A stretch of 64,000 nt of DNA, from the NCBI RefSeq assembly GCF_000003815.2, contig NC_049996.1:1857349-1921348 (forward strand), read 5' to 3'. Source of the DNA: Branchiostoma floridae (taxonomy: Eukaryota; Chordata; Leptocardii; Amphioxiformes; Branchiostomatidae). Made by a program: the position numbers and the translations under genes. Under the pieces are notes generated by a model. That model was not told the DNA's origin. It searched no databases and saw nothing but the letters and a program-made list of their open reading frames with translations. Each line of letters opens with the position of its first letter. Position 1 is the stretch's first letter. Below are positions 49,001 to 61,000 of this stretch, piece by piece.

Positions 49001-52000
49001 ACTTAAAAATCAGTAACTTTACAGAAGCTACAGAAGTAAAGCCATTGCTACAGGTATTACCAAATGAAATTACCAAAAAGGAAGCTAGGGTCCTTATTTT
49101 CTAAGCATAGCATACTCAACCAATTAGCAATGAGAAAATTATTATCCTTATAACCAATAAGAGAAACTTGTTTAAAACGAATGCAAAGTTGTTAACATGT
49201 CAAACTCAACCAAAATCCACACAAGTTATAAATAAACCCAACACCATGGCACCAAACCTTACAAAGCTACCACAAAGAAGAGGGTATAAAAAGTTAAACA
49301 TCACATCAAAGATAACCACTATACACAACGGTGTCTACAGAGCACTCTTTAAAAACCCACCAAATCCTTCCAAGTCAGAAACCAAGCAGAAACACGGTGT
49401 TACAAAGGAGAGTTGTACACAACACAACCAATTCACCAAACCAGGAAAACTGTTGATCTAGTGTATACATTTTGAAAGTATGACTAAGTCTTGGTAGTCC
49501 AACACAGGTTTAAAATGATTTTATTTTTCTTCATTTTTTGAATGCATTTGTGTCTTTCACAACACAATAGTCAGAAGTGCCTCTATAATGAACCATTCAA
49601 AGTTTGTTTATGTTGTAATTGATATATAATACAGAACACAATATTTAAGATTTTTCAAATGACATTGAATTGAAAATTTGGTGTTGGAATACCTCCCATT
49701 TTACACCATTTATTTCTCAACTACTATTTGCAAGGGAATCTTCTAAAGTCTCTCCTATTAACATACTTATGTAATATATGGCTTGTTCTTAGGCCCCATT
49801 GAACACTATGTGCATGTACCGTGAACTGTAGTTTGAGACAGTTACTGATTTTTGGCGATGCCTCAGCGGCTAGCCTAATAATATAGTGTGCATTCGTGTG
49901 ACAAGAATTCTTCACCTTTTCTTTGATTTTTCTACCTTTCATTTCTTCAGGTCATTCTCTAACTTAGTCTAAGACAAACTGTTGATAAGTTGACCCACTT
50001 AATTAACGAATAGTCCTGAAAATCTTCATTAATAAAAGCATACTTTGCACAATGGCTGAAGACCCAGCCATTAAAAAAAGACTTCTCCTCAGTTACCACT
50101 GTTGGCTCACCCATCATTTGACTCTTTTTTAAAAGCATTTTTTTTCTCTTTAATACAAGTACGTTTTCAAATTTTCTTTTTAAAACTTTGGTGAGAAAGT
50201 CTGTATATTACAATGAATCAACCGGTCTAAGACAAAGCCACATGCTACATAATGTACGACGGAGATACAGGGTTGCTAATAAGGGGAAAAACTCAGGAGA
50301 GTTAGTGAGAAAATAACACAAACTTATCCGATTCCTTCACCTTTGTATTCTGTAAGGGAACAAGACAGAAAAAGAGCATACAAGACTTAGTGTTGTTGGA
50401 ATGTTCCACTGATGACACTCAGAGGGTAGACCAGGATGGATCACATTTTGTCTTCTCTATCGAAAAAAGTTTTTGCATTTTGGCACCACCCCCTTTGTGA
50501 TCCATCTTAGTCCAGCCTTTAGGAGTCACAGTATGCGTGTATTACAATTCTATTCATGAATTATTACTATCAAAATGTGCTTTTAAGAATACATGTAAAA
50601 TCTATTGTGTTTCAATCTTGTGTTTGAAATTGATCTTAATTAATGAATGAATGAATCTAACTACACTCTGTATCCCTAGCAGACTGCTTCAGAATCCTTC
50701 TCTTTTCTTCTAAGACTTGTAGTACAAAACCTCTATGTCTAATTCACGTGACAATGTATGATTCATTGTGAAATACGCAAGTAAAAGATGGGAAGAACCT
50801 CTCACAAACTTAGAATAGAGTTGAATGCTCTTAAGTACATGACTGTATAGTCTTTAGAGATACACAATTTCTTGCTGTCAGGTTTTATTCACCATCAAGC
50901 TTGTAAAGGCCTAAGGCCCAATCTACACACAGTTTTTACCGATATCTGTGGAGATGTCGGGAGAGATCTAGAACGTAGGGGGCCGGACACCCATGGTGCT
51001 TGCAGTCATAAACATATAGCGCGATTTTCCAAATGGCGTTACATGCTAATGAGCCTTCCCGAAGTTGGGAAGCATCTACACGCGTGCGAAGCTGTCGGGG
51101 ACCCCTGCTAAGCTATCGGTAAGGTATCGTACAAATGGTCCGGACCTTTCGGGAGAAATTTTCGAGATCGGGAAAAACCATGTCTAGATCGTGCCTAACC
51201 CTTAGAAGGGCTAACTAATTTAGTTAGACCAAGTCCTTACATAACTAACATGACTTACCACAGGAAGTGGGTTCATCAGACCCATCTCCACAGTCATTGT
51301 CCCGATCACACACCCACATCTCGGGGATACAGCGGCTGCTGTTACAATGAAACTGGCCGGGACCACACGTCCGCTCTAGATAGAAGAGACAAGTCATTTT
51401 CAATCAGAACTAGGGGTGGGTACCGGTACAGAAAATTCAGGTCCAGGTCCGGTTCAGGTCCAAAGGATCAGGTCCAGGTCCGGACCTGAACCTGGACCTG
51501 ATGCAGTATGACTCATACCAATGGTCCATTTCACTAAAAAGAAATCTGTTTGGTGGAGTATTAGACTTACACTGGCGTTTCAGAATCCTACAACGCTAAC
51601 TACAACTGTACGATTGACTGTAAGCCTTGGTAGAAATTACTATAAACTCTACTCTACTTCACTCTTGTTATTTTCTTCCACCTGCAAGCGCCAAGACGTG
51701 TGAATGCCTGATAAAATAATCTGTTAATTTTCTAATCGGTCCAACATCCGGGCCACCTAATTTTTTTAGGTCCGGTTTTTCTGGACCGGTCCAATAAGAA
51801 AAACCGGTTTTGTACCGGTACGCTGTACCGATACCCAGCCCTAATCAGAACTACAACCTTGAAGTATATATAATGGACTAAGTAATAAATGAGGTTAAGG
51901 AAGTCCAACTGTCTAGTACAAGATATCTGTTTTAGAGAAAACATCTTGGCCAACTTTAATTCTTTGAAATTGTTCAGAATGGTGCAATAAAGAATACTTC

Positions 52001-55000
52001 AACATATACGAAGCAAGAACTGTACATATCACACCTGCACAGAAAGTAACCTCTTAAAAATGTAATATTTAAGGATTAATGACCTTACTGAGATGTCATA
52101 ATGCCTGATTCTTTGCTATGACTACCAAATAAAACCAGTTTGCATCGCTCACTCGGTGGTTTATTCGGTAGTTAACTTTAGAACTTGTTTTGGTCATTTT
52201 TCACAGGACAGAAATTATACTAGTTGATACAACACCAATAAGTGATAGTGCTTATCATAAAAAGTGTTGATGTACGTTGTACCACATCTCATTTTTGTAT
52301 TGGCTATTTTAATGGATGAAATGAAGTGAGTATATTCCATTGACTGAGAAAAGTAGCACTCACCATTACAGCCGATTTCATCCTCCCCGGTCTCCCCACA
52401 GTCCTTGTCTCCATCACACACCCATCGGTCAGGGATACACCTGCTGCTGTTACACCTGAACTGGTTAGGCTGGCACGTGTGGCCCGCTGGAATGGAACAA
52501 TCCAATACATTGTCATTCTGGTTGACTATAACCTCCTTTAATTGTGAAAGGTTAAAGTAGTAGCATAGCCTTGTAGAGGCCTTATTGGCACTTGGCTCTC
52601 ACGCAACAGTCATATTTCCAAACCAGGACGTTTGCGTTCATGAAAAATAAAAATGTTTATCGAGAAATAACACAGTATGCTGACTCTAAACTCCTACAAT
52701 TGTGAAAGGTATGGTAGTCCCATAGCCTTGTAAAGGCCTTATTGGCAGTTGGGCTCTCATGCAACGGCTACATTTTTAAACCAGAGCCCCGTCGGGATGT
52801 TTGCGTACACGAAAAATGTAGCAACTCTGTAGCTAGCAAGGGACCATTATGGCCATGAACAGCAAGAGTATATGTCAAACATACTACTGTACGATGTACT
52901 TACTGCATGCAGATGGTAGTTCATCAGAACCATCATGACAGTCCCTGTCCCCGTCACACTTCCACCGCTCAGGGATACACTGTCCACTGGCACACGCAAA
53001 CTCTGTGGAGCTGCACTGGGGGGATGATGTGTAGTTGGCAATGTCTGTGAAAAAAAGTGTAAAATTAGAGTTTGCACAAATGTGAACTTCCTGTGTGAAC
53101 ATATATGTATGTATATTTGGGCTTGCTTGCCTTACGCTCATCCTTTGTGTGGATGCATAATATGTGTGTGGGAGGGTGGGTCTGTATGTGTGTTTCGAGC
53201 TTGGTGTTTCTATTTCCATTTCTAATTTCCCCACTGGTTTTCTGTTCATAGTTTTTGCAATGACCATAAAAAAAAGGCATAACCATAATTGTACACTAGC
53301 TTTTGGGCTGCTGGGAGGCTTGTACTTTTGTATGTTGTTGTTGTTGTGTGAATAAAGCAATCATCATTATTATCATCATAAATTCACAACCAGCATTTCC
53401 ATTACCGTACAGTATTGCACCCTGACAACATAAACCAAGGCAAATATTCCATTTTCTCTATTACATCATTGCAAAAGGCATTTACAGTAAGTATACTACA
53501 CATCTAAGAGACGGAGATGTTATGCTTGAAACATGGAGCATGGTACAAAGTTGGAATGGGTACAATGCTGCTCTATCCTTCTTTTTCTGTTTTGTATCCT
53601 TTCTTCTACAGTAATTGTTCTGTTCTATTCTATTCAGTTGTGTTATGTAGAACCTCACCTTCACAGTTCTTGCCATCCTGCATGACCTCCTGTCCATCAG
53701 GACAGCTGCACACAGCCCTGTTCCCAGGGGTGATCAGGCAGAGGGAGGGACACACGTTATCGTTGGAGGCACAGGCATTCGAACCTGGAACATTAAACAA
53801 AAACCTTTAAGTTCGCAAGACTATACAGTCCTAAAGACATACTTCTGGTAGTCATACAAAGGTACTGTAGTTGGGTTGGGTACCAGTAAAATGCAGGTCC
53901 GGTTCAGGTCCAGAGGATCAGGTCCAAGTCATGACCTTAAACTTATTCGTTATTGTTTGTGAAAACTTGTGAATGAGCATTACTCAAAACAATGGTCAAG
54001 AAAGGAATCTGTTTTGTGGAGTATCCAACTCCCACTGGTGTCTTAAAATCCTATCTTGTTGTGAACAATGCTTGACTGTAGAAACTAGATAGAAATGGTT
54101 ACTATCAATTTTCTTCCAACAGTGACTGTTTACTAAAGGTAGAGAACGTACCTCCAAATTTTCCATGTCTATCATCTTGGACGCGGAGAATGGTCTAGTC
54201 TCGATCTCGCGAGAGAAACTACGCAAGCCTGGTCTAGTCTCGTATTCTTTAGCGAGATCGAGACTGGATCATTCTCCGCGTCCAAGATGTGCTGATAGGC
54301 ATCAAAAATTTTGAGGTACATTCTCTACCTTTAATAAACAGTCACTGTTGGAAGAAAATTGATAGTAACTGTAAAAATATGTGACTGATGAACCTCTTCA
54401 ACGATAGATAGAAATGACTATAAACTCTACTCTAGTTCGCCCTTGATATTTTCTTGAAACAGTAAGCACCAAAACATGTGAACACTTGCTGATATAATCT
54501 GATTTTTTTCAGGTCCATTTCGGTGACTGTCTGTCTCCTTCCTCAGGGCAATTCTGACTGGTTTACGGTATACTGCAACAACATGTGAACCAGTCAGAAT
54601 TGTCCTGAAGAAGGTGACAGTCACCAAAACGTTGGTGTACTTAAAGCCGTGGTTGTGTAAAAAGAGTCTCTTTATTCACTGAACAATACAGATACAAATG
54701 GCTATAACTTGACAACTTACCAGTTTGAAGACTCTTACTGTAGACCCTGATCTCGAACAGTGGAGCCTGATCAGACTTGATGTGTGAGATGCTGTTGTTG
54801 TTGTTCAGGTCTAACATCTTGATCTCCCCCGTACGGAACTCAGTCCAGAAGATGTGATTCTCGTGCAGGGCCAGGCCAAATGGATGGATCAGTACGTCTC
54901 CTTTGTACACAACCTGAAAAAGGAAAATGGCAAAAATACCAAATAAATTTTTCATTCATGCCTTCTACAGTCGCTGGTGCAATGGCCGAGTGGGTAGAGT

Positions 55001-58000
55001 GTTCGCCTTGCATTTGGTAGGTCGTGAGTTCGATCCCCGGCCGAGTCATACTAAGGAAAATGGTACATGCTGCATTCTCTGCTTAGCACTCAGCACTAAT
55101 GAGAAAGAGTATGGAAGTTATAAACACATCACTACCAGCAGACCAGCCCCCTGCTGTAGTGGCTTGCACATGTGTGGCCCAAGGGCTACTCGAAATGGAG
55201 ATGGGCACAACCCCTAAGCTTCTACACAGATGTACGGGCAACTTTAAATTTTTTTAAACTTCTACAGTCAAAGCAACTACCTGTAAATAATTTAGGACAA
55301 CCAGGCCATTGTGGTTTCTCTTTAAATTAGTGGTCCATTATATGATTTTTTCCAATGACCCCTCATTAAGAATCCTGTTTAAATCTGCTACTTGTCTATA
55401 TACTGAGCACATGTTCTTGAAGTCCAGGAAGTGTCTTAAATTATCACTCAAGGTAGAAAATGTGACATGTATAAACAGTGCAAAAACAATAATGTTTTAA
55501 TTGTGACGAGAATTCTAAAACCACTGTTGGACTGCAAGACATTCAGGTGACTAAGGACGCAAATTGTAGTATTGGTGGTAGTAGTAGTAGTGGTAGCGGT
55601 ATCCAGTGTTTGATAATATACGGCTGCTAGGGCCCCTGATACAGGAGCCCTGTTAGTCTTGACAAGTGACCACCTCTACATTAGGACAACATTAACCTCG
55701 CCAATCTGACCACTTTTTGACAAGGACGCAAATTGTAGTAACGGTAGTAGTCGTAGCAGTAGTAGTGGTGGTATCCAGAATTTGATAAATATACTGCTGC
55801 TATGGTCCCTAACACAGGGGTGCGCACTAACTGTCAGCTAGTCTTCACAAGTAACCACCTCTACATATGGACCACTCGACCAATGTGGTCACTTTTCGGT
55901 GCTCCTTTTGACATTTTTCCCACGATTGACACTGGCACAGAGAAACCTGTCTGTAGTGACCTCTTGTCCAAAAAGACCATATTTCATCAATCCCTTGAGT
56001 GGTCATCTTGAACAGGTTTAAGTGAATATAAACCAGGGGTCTAGCCAGCGTCCGTTTTTCCGTCAATTGACGGAAATTTGCTGCGTCTGACGGACAAATT
56101 TTAAAACCAATCCGTCAACCTTGACGGACAAAAATCCTTGGTGGAAGCTACAGGCGGCTTGGGGACGCTGTCCACGGTCGGAAAAGCCACACACTGTTTG
56201 TTTTGCTATTGTTATGATTGTTGACAATGTGTGTCGGCACCCTTTCGCATACGATAATCTCATTAAAACCCGTTTTTCAAGGTCTCAGTTCAGTCCTTCT
56301 AATCAATTTTCGCGGTTTTCGCGACGATTGTAATTTGCTGACGGAAAAAAATTTCGAGCTGGCTAAAGCCCTGATATAAACTCAAACACACCTTAACATC
56401 TCCTTTAGTCAAGTCCACCATCATGATCTTGTCATAGAAGGCATCAGCCCAGTAGAGTTTGTTGCTGGAGTGGTCCAGGGCTAGACCATTCGGCCACAGG
56501 ATGGTGGTCTTCTCCCTGTTCACAAGGTCCTTACGGTTGGTTCCGTCCATCCACGCCTGCTCGATCTTCGCAAACCTCTCGTCAGTGATGTCATCGACCC
56601 AGTCCGACCAGTACATCATTCTGTAAGATAAAGATGTAACTTTGAATTTCAGCTTGCCTTTTGGCCTAGTGGTTAGGGTTGTTGACTCGAAACTTGGAAG
56701 TACTGAGTTCGAATCCCGGACAGGACACAATGTTGTACCCTTGGGAAAGGCACTTTTCACCAATTTCTTCACTTGACTCAAGTGTAAATGAGTACCTAGC
56801 TTCAGTAAGGAACTGATCCCTTGGCTTAGGCCAAAGATGTATCAATGTTAAATAAAGGGAGCTACACCTCTTGCACATTTAAGAACTCACCAAACTTTTT
56901 GAAAAGAATAGGTGTCCTTCCCAGTATAAGTGAATCCAATAAATCTGTACGGATATACAGCTTGTACTCTTGTACTACAAATCTGGTGTGTTAGGCCATG
57001 ACACAGCTAAGGCCTACTTCACATTTCCAAACAGGGGCCCAGCCAGGCAGCTTTCGGTTATGAAAAGTATGAAATTAGTATAATATAAAAGACAGCAAAG
57101 TATACAAGATGTAAAGAGAATAGTCGTGGACATTACTTGTGAATATTTTTACGTAATACTACTAGTGGACATATCTATTTTTTGTTTCCACAAACAGCCC
57201 GGCCGGCCCCCAGTTTGGAAATGTAACAATACAGGAAATACAAACAAACAAACAAACAAACATACCCAGAGGTGGGATCCACAACAATAGACCTGGGATG
57301 GGTCATGTTGCCAGAAATCAACGTCTTACGATGGGTCCCGTCAAGACGCGAAACGCTGATTGTGTTCAATCCGTCATCAGTCCAGTACAAGTTACCTCCG
57401 ATCCAGTCCACGGCAACACCCTCACAGTTATTCAAACCTGAGAAATATGAATCATATCATCATGTCACTTGCTAAAGCACCTTCAATTTTAGTCTATATA
57501 CTGGATCTTTAAAAAAAAAAAACCAAAACATTTCCTAGAATACTGAAATTAGTTAGCAAGGCAGAATGAGAAATAAGCAATCAGATATGTCAGAAAAAAA
57601 GTGACAAGGATTTTTCTTGCATAGAAATCGAGAAGCTGCTAAATGTTTGCTCAACTAGGAGCAAGCAATTCTTGAGGTGCCTGAAAGAAAGAATACTTAA
57701 AGAGTCGCTGAAATACAATGCTGCAGAAGAACTTGAATACATACATGTCATACTTATAACAGCAATGGGCACAGTGAATATATCAATCAGGGCTCGAAGT
57801 ACTTGTTCCTCTTGCCTGCAATATTGCAAGTTGCCAGAAATCTTACTTGCAACTTCATCAAACCTTTTTCAAATACAGGACATTGTTTCTACCCATCTAG
57901 ATCTCAAGCTTTGGCTTGAATTTGATTCAATATACCTAGCCTGATATTTTTACTCTGCAAAATCACATGCTGTCAACACTAGTCTTAATAATTTAGAAAA

Positions 58001-61000
58001 GTGCTATCTAGAAAATTTTGTTGCAATCTAGAAAATTTTGCTGCAATCTAGAAAATTTTCCTGCAATCCAGAAAATTTCCCTGCAATCTAGAAAATTTTG
58101 CTGCAATCAAGAAAATTCTGCAATCTAGAAAATTCTCCAGCAATCTAGAAAATATTCCTGTTATCTAGTAAAATTTTCCTCCAACGCATCTAGAAAATTT
58201 TCCTGGAATCAAGAAAATTTCCTGCATTTAAAATTTTCTGCAATATGCAGGGTTCAGGAGTCAGAGTACTTCCAGCCCTGAAACAAATTGTAATCATCAT
58301 GTTCTCGTTAGTCTCAAAACAAATTGCACCACCGCAAACCAACGACAGTACTAGTGGCAGTCCACATGAAGAACACACACTGAACCTTCAGCACTCCAAC
58401 CTACAAGCACACAAATCAAAATGTAGCCTTGTAATACAACAACAATTAAAGCACACAGCACTCCTTGTAGACAGCACCTACAAAACACCACATGGAAACA
58501 AAGATGTCAAGCTGAAGTAGCCTGGAATCCATCCCATCCTATTTCCTCCTCTGAGCACTTTTCTATCTTCAGAAGAGTCCAGCATCTGTCTCTACTGAAA
58601 CTTTTGGTCTCTACTGAAACTTTTGGTCTTTACGTGCATCATTATTTCTACCAAGCAGTGAAATGGGGATCAAACTTTTGGATACTTGTGTAAAAGCTGT
58701 TGCCATGCCAATCAGAGCTCTCCATTCCATATTTTAGGCATATATTCAACTTCAAGTGCAAACCATTTCTTTGTTCAACAGATGCTAGGCTATTCTATAT
58801 CATGTAGCTGTAGCTCAACTAGGAGCAGCCTTGCAGTGGGTTGGTAACTAGCAAGACCCTGTTTTCTTTAGTTGGTATTGGCATCTCAGTTGGGGCTGCA
58901 CCCATCTTTCAGAGGGATCAAAATAGGGGTCACTTGGTTGAGGAGGTGCCTTGAGCACGTTAAAGGGGAAAGGCTAGTAACCCTTCCTGTAAAAATATAT
59001 CCTAATACCGAAACAGCAAGGAAACTTGCTGCCCTACATACCAATCAATAAACACTACAAGTGTCTGAACAAACGAACGAACATAGACAATCTTCATGGG
59101 AAAAAAACTAGAATAAGATGGATGCCAGGCTAAAGCTGAAACATACTGCCTACATCTCCAACTCTAAGCCATATTCTTGAAACATTCAGAATCTTGACTT
59201 GGGTTAAAAACAAAGACATTGTGCCGAAAGCAAAGCTGCGTGAAGACACACAGTGAATGAGATATGAAAAATCAAAATCAAACATCTTTCATGATATATA
59301 TGTTGTATCAAGGCAACATCTCTGAAATAGTTTCTGCTTCTGGTTTCTTAATGTTAACAGAATTATTGAAATTGACGTTTAAGAAATATTGAAGGTATTT
59401 GTAAAAGCAGAAACATGTACATGTAGGACATTTCTTCCAAAAAAAATTTTCCCCCAGATTTTAACCCTAATGGAAACAGGTCAAGATCAGGCTTAGGCAA
59501 TGAGAGCATATTTACTCTGAAAGAACCAGAGACACCAGTGAAGATTAAAACAAAGATGAACAGCTCTTCACTCAAAAACTTCACTCAAACTTACCACCCT
59601 TCACGAAATCACCGTCCTCATTGTAAAACGCTGCAAGAACAAGGACGGTCAGTTCTTAATTACTAGAAGCTTCAAAGTGACCATTTTCCTACCTCACACA
59701 CGGGTTCTAGAGATACATACGGCATGTCTGCAACCAGCAAGCCCACTGCAAACGTCACTCTTTCTTGCACACTTTCACAACCATTAAAGCTACCATCCAT
59801 GAAACAACATTTTGTATAGTCATGTAGCTGAATGCTTGTTGTATGATCCTAATATGTAAGACATGCCAAGGTATATAAACTATTTCTAAGTTTGATTTAT
59901 AAACTTGCTATCTACCACAAGACTTATCAAAGGGCTAGCCAAATTAGTGTACAGTCTCGCGAAGATCATGATGTTCATGTCATATATTACAATCATTTTG
60001 GACAGATCTAGACTGTCTTAGCATAAAGCCTATAGGGCCTGGTCACATAGGTGGTACAATCGTCATATGAAAGCAAATTTGGGGCACTGCTGGTGCAGTT
60101 GTGCAAGTGTCGTGAAAAATCTAGCTGTTTTGTTGCGGAAAAAAACTGTCTTGGATCATTCTGTCACAGCCTGCTTCAAAATTCTACAACGTAAAACCGT
60201 AGAACAACCTACGACGAATGTGACCTTTCCTTCCCTTTCACTTTCATTAACCTACAATCACAGACCAGTACAAAAAGAAGGAAGTGAAATGAAAAGACTT
60301 ACTGGAGTTCACCAGAATCTGGTGGCCTTCTCCGGTGATCTTTTGCCGACCGATCCTGAACTGGGTCGGGTCCGAGAAGTAGACGTAGGACGTCGCGGCG
60401 TGGTAGTCGAAGGCACGTGGGTTGTCCAGGTGTTCGATGGGGACCATCTTGTCAGTGTAGTCGTCTGGCGTGAGCGAGATTCCCTTGATGACGCCCGGCC
60501 GACTCTTACTGTAAATCAGGAACGTGTCATCTGTGGAGGCTGAAAAGTAAAAGCGTAAAAAGTGTACTGTAAATGCATCTAATTTCGCAGGGATTTAATT
60601 TCGCGGTAGTGGGAAAATGGACTTTTCGCAGTGGTTTTAATTTCGCGGTAACACCATGCACTTAAGTCTCTCACTGCCATGAAAAATGTTTGCGGTGATT
60701 TTAAATTTGCGGTGAAGCGGCCCCCGTGAAAACTGCGAACATTAAACCACTGCGAAATTTTCTGCATTTACAGTAAATGATCTCAAACCAGAATAGAGTT
60801 ATTCTTCCACTGGTCATGACAGAGAAGTCCAACACAAATAGATAAAAATTTAGAGGTTCAATTTACCAGGGAAATTCCTCAAGCTCTTTACACAATGAAC
60901 AATGGACCACGGCTTAACATACTGTCCTAATAAGGAAAGTGCAACCCTTTCCAGTGGTGTGCATGGCGAATGATTTGAACTCTATCCAGCCATGGGTCGT

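Noticed and set aside
49168-49461. 97-codon plus-strand open frame in the large intron
   Set aside because: Lys/Thr/Gln-rich from A-rich sequence, no recognisable domain, no splice or promoter context.
49900-51200. A missed LDLa exon in the 2.55-kb intron
   Set aside because: No C..F.C...C....W.C pattern in any minus frame, and exons 14 and 15 already join to give exactly eight repeats in cluster II.
54969-55045. Possible tRNA gene (A and B boxes)
   Set aside because: Acceptor arms do not pair, and it is followed by a SINE body and flanked by an 11-bp duplication; the same holds at 28915 and 56656.
60067-60543. 158-codon plus-strand frame opposite exon 6
   Set aside because: Antisense shadow of the LRP1 exon; the minus strand reads a clear propeller blade with good splice sites.
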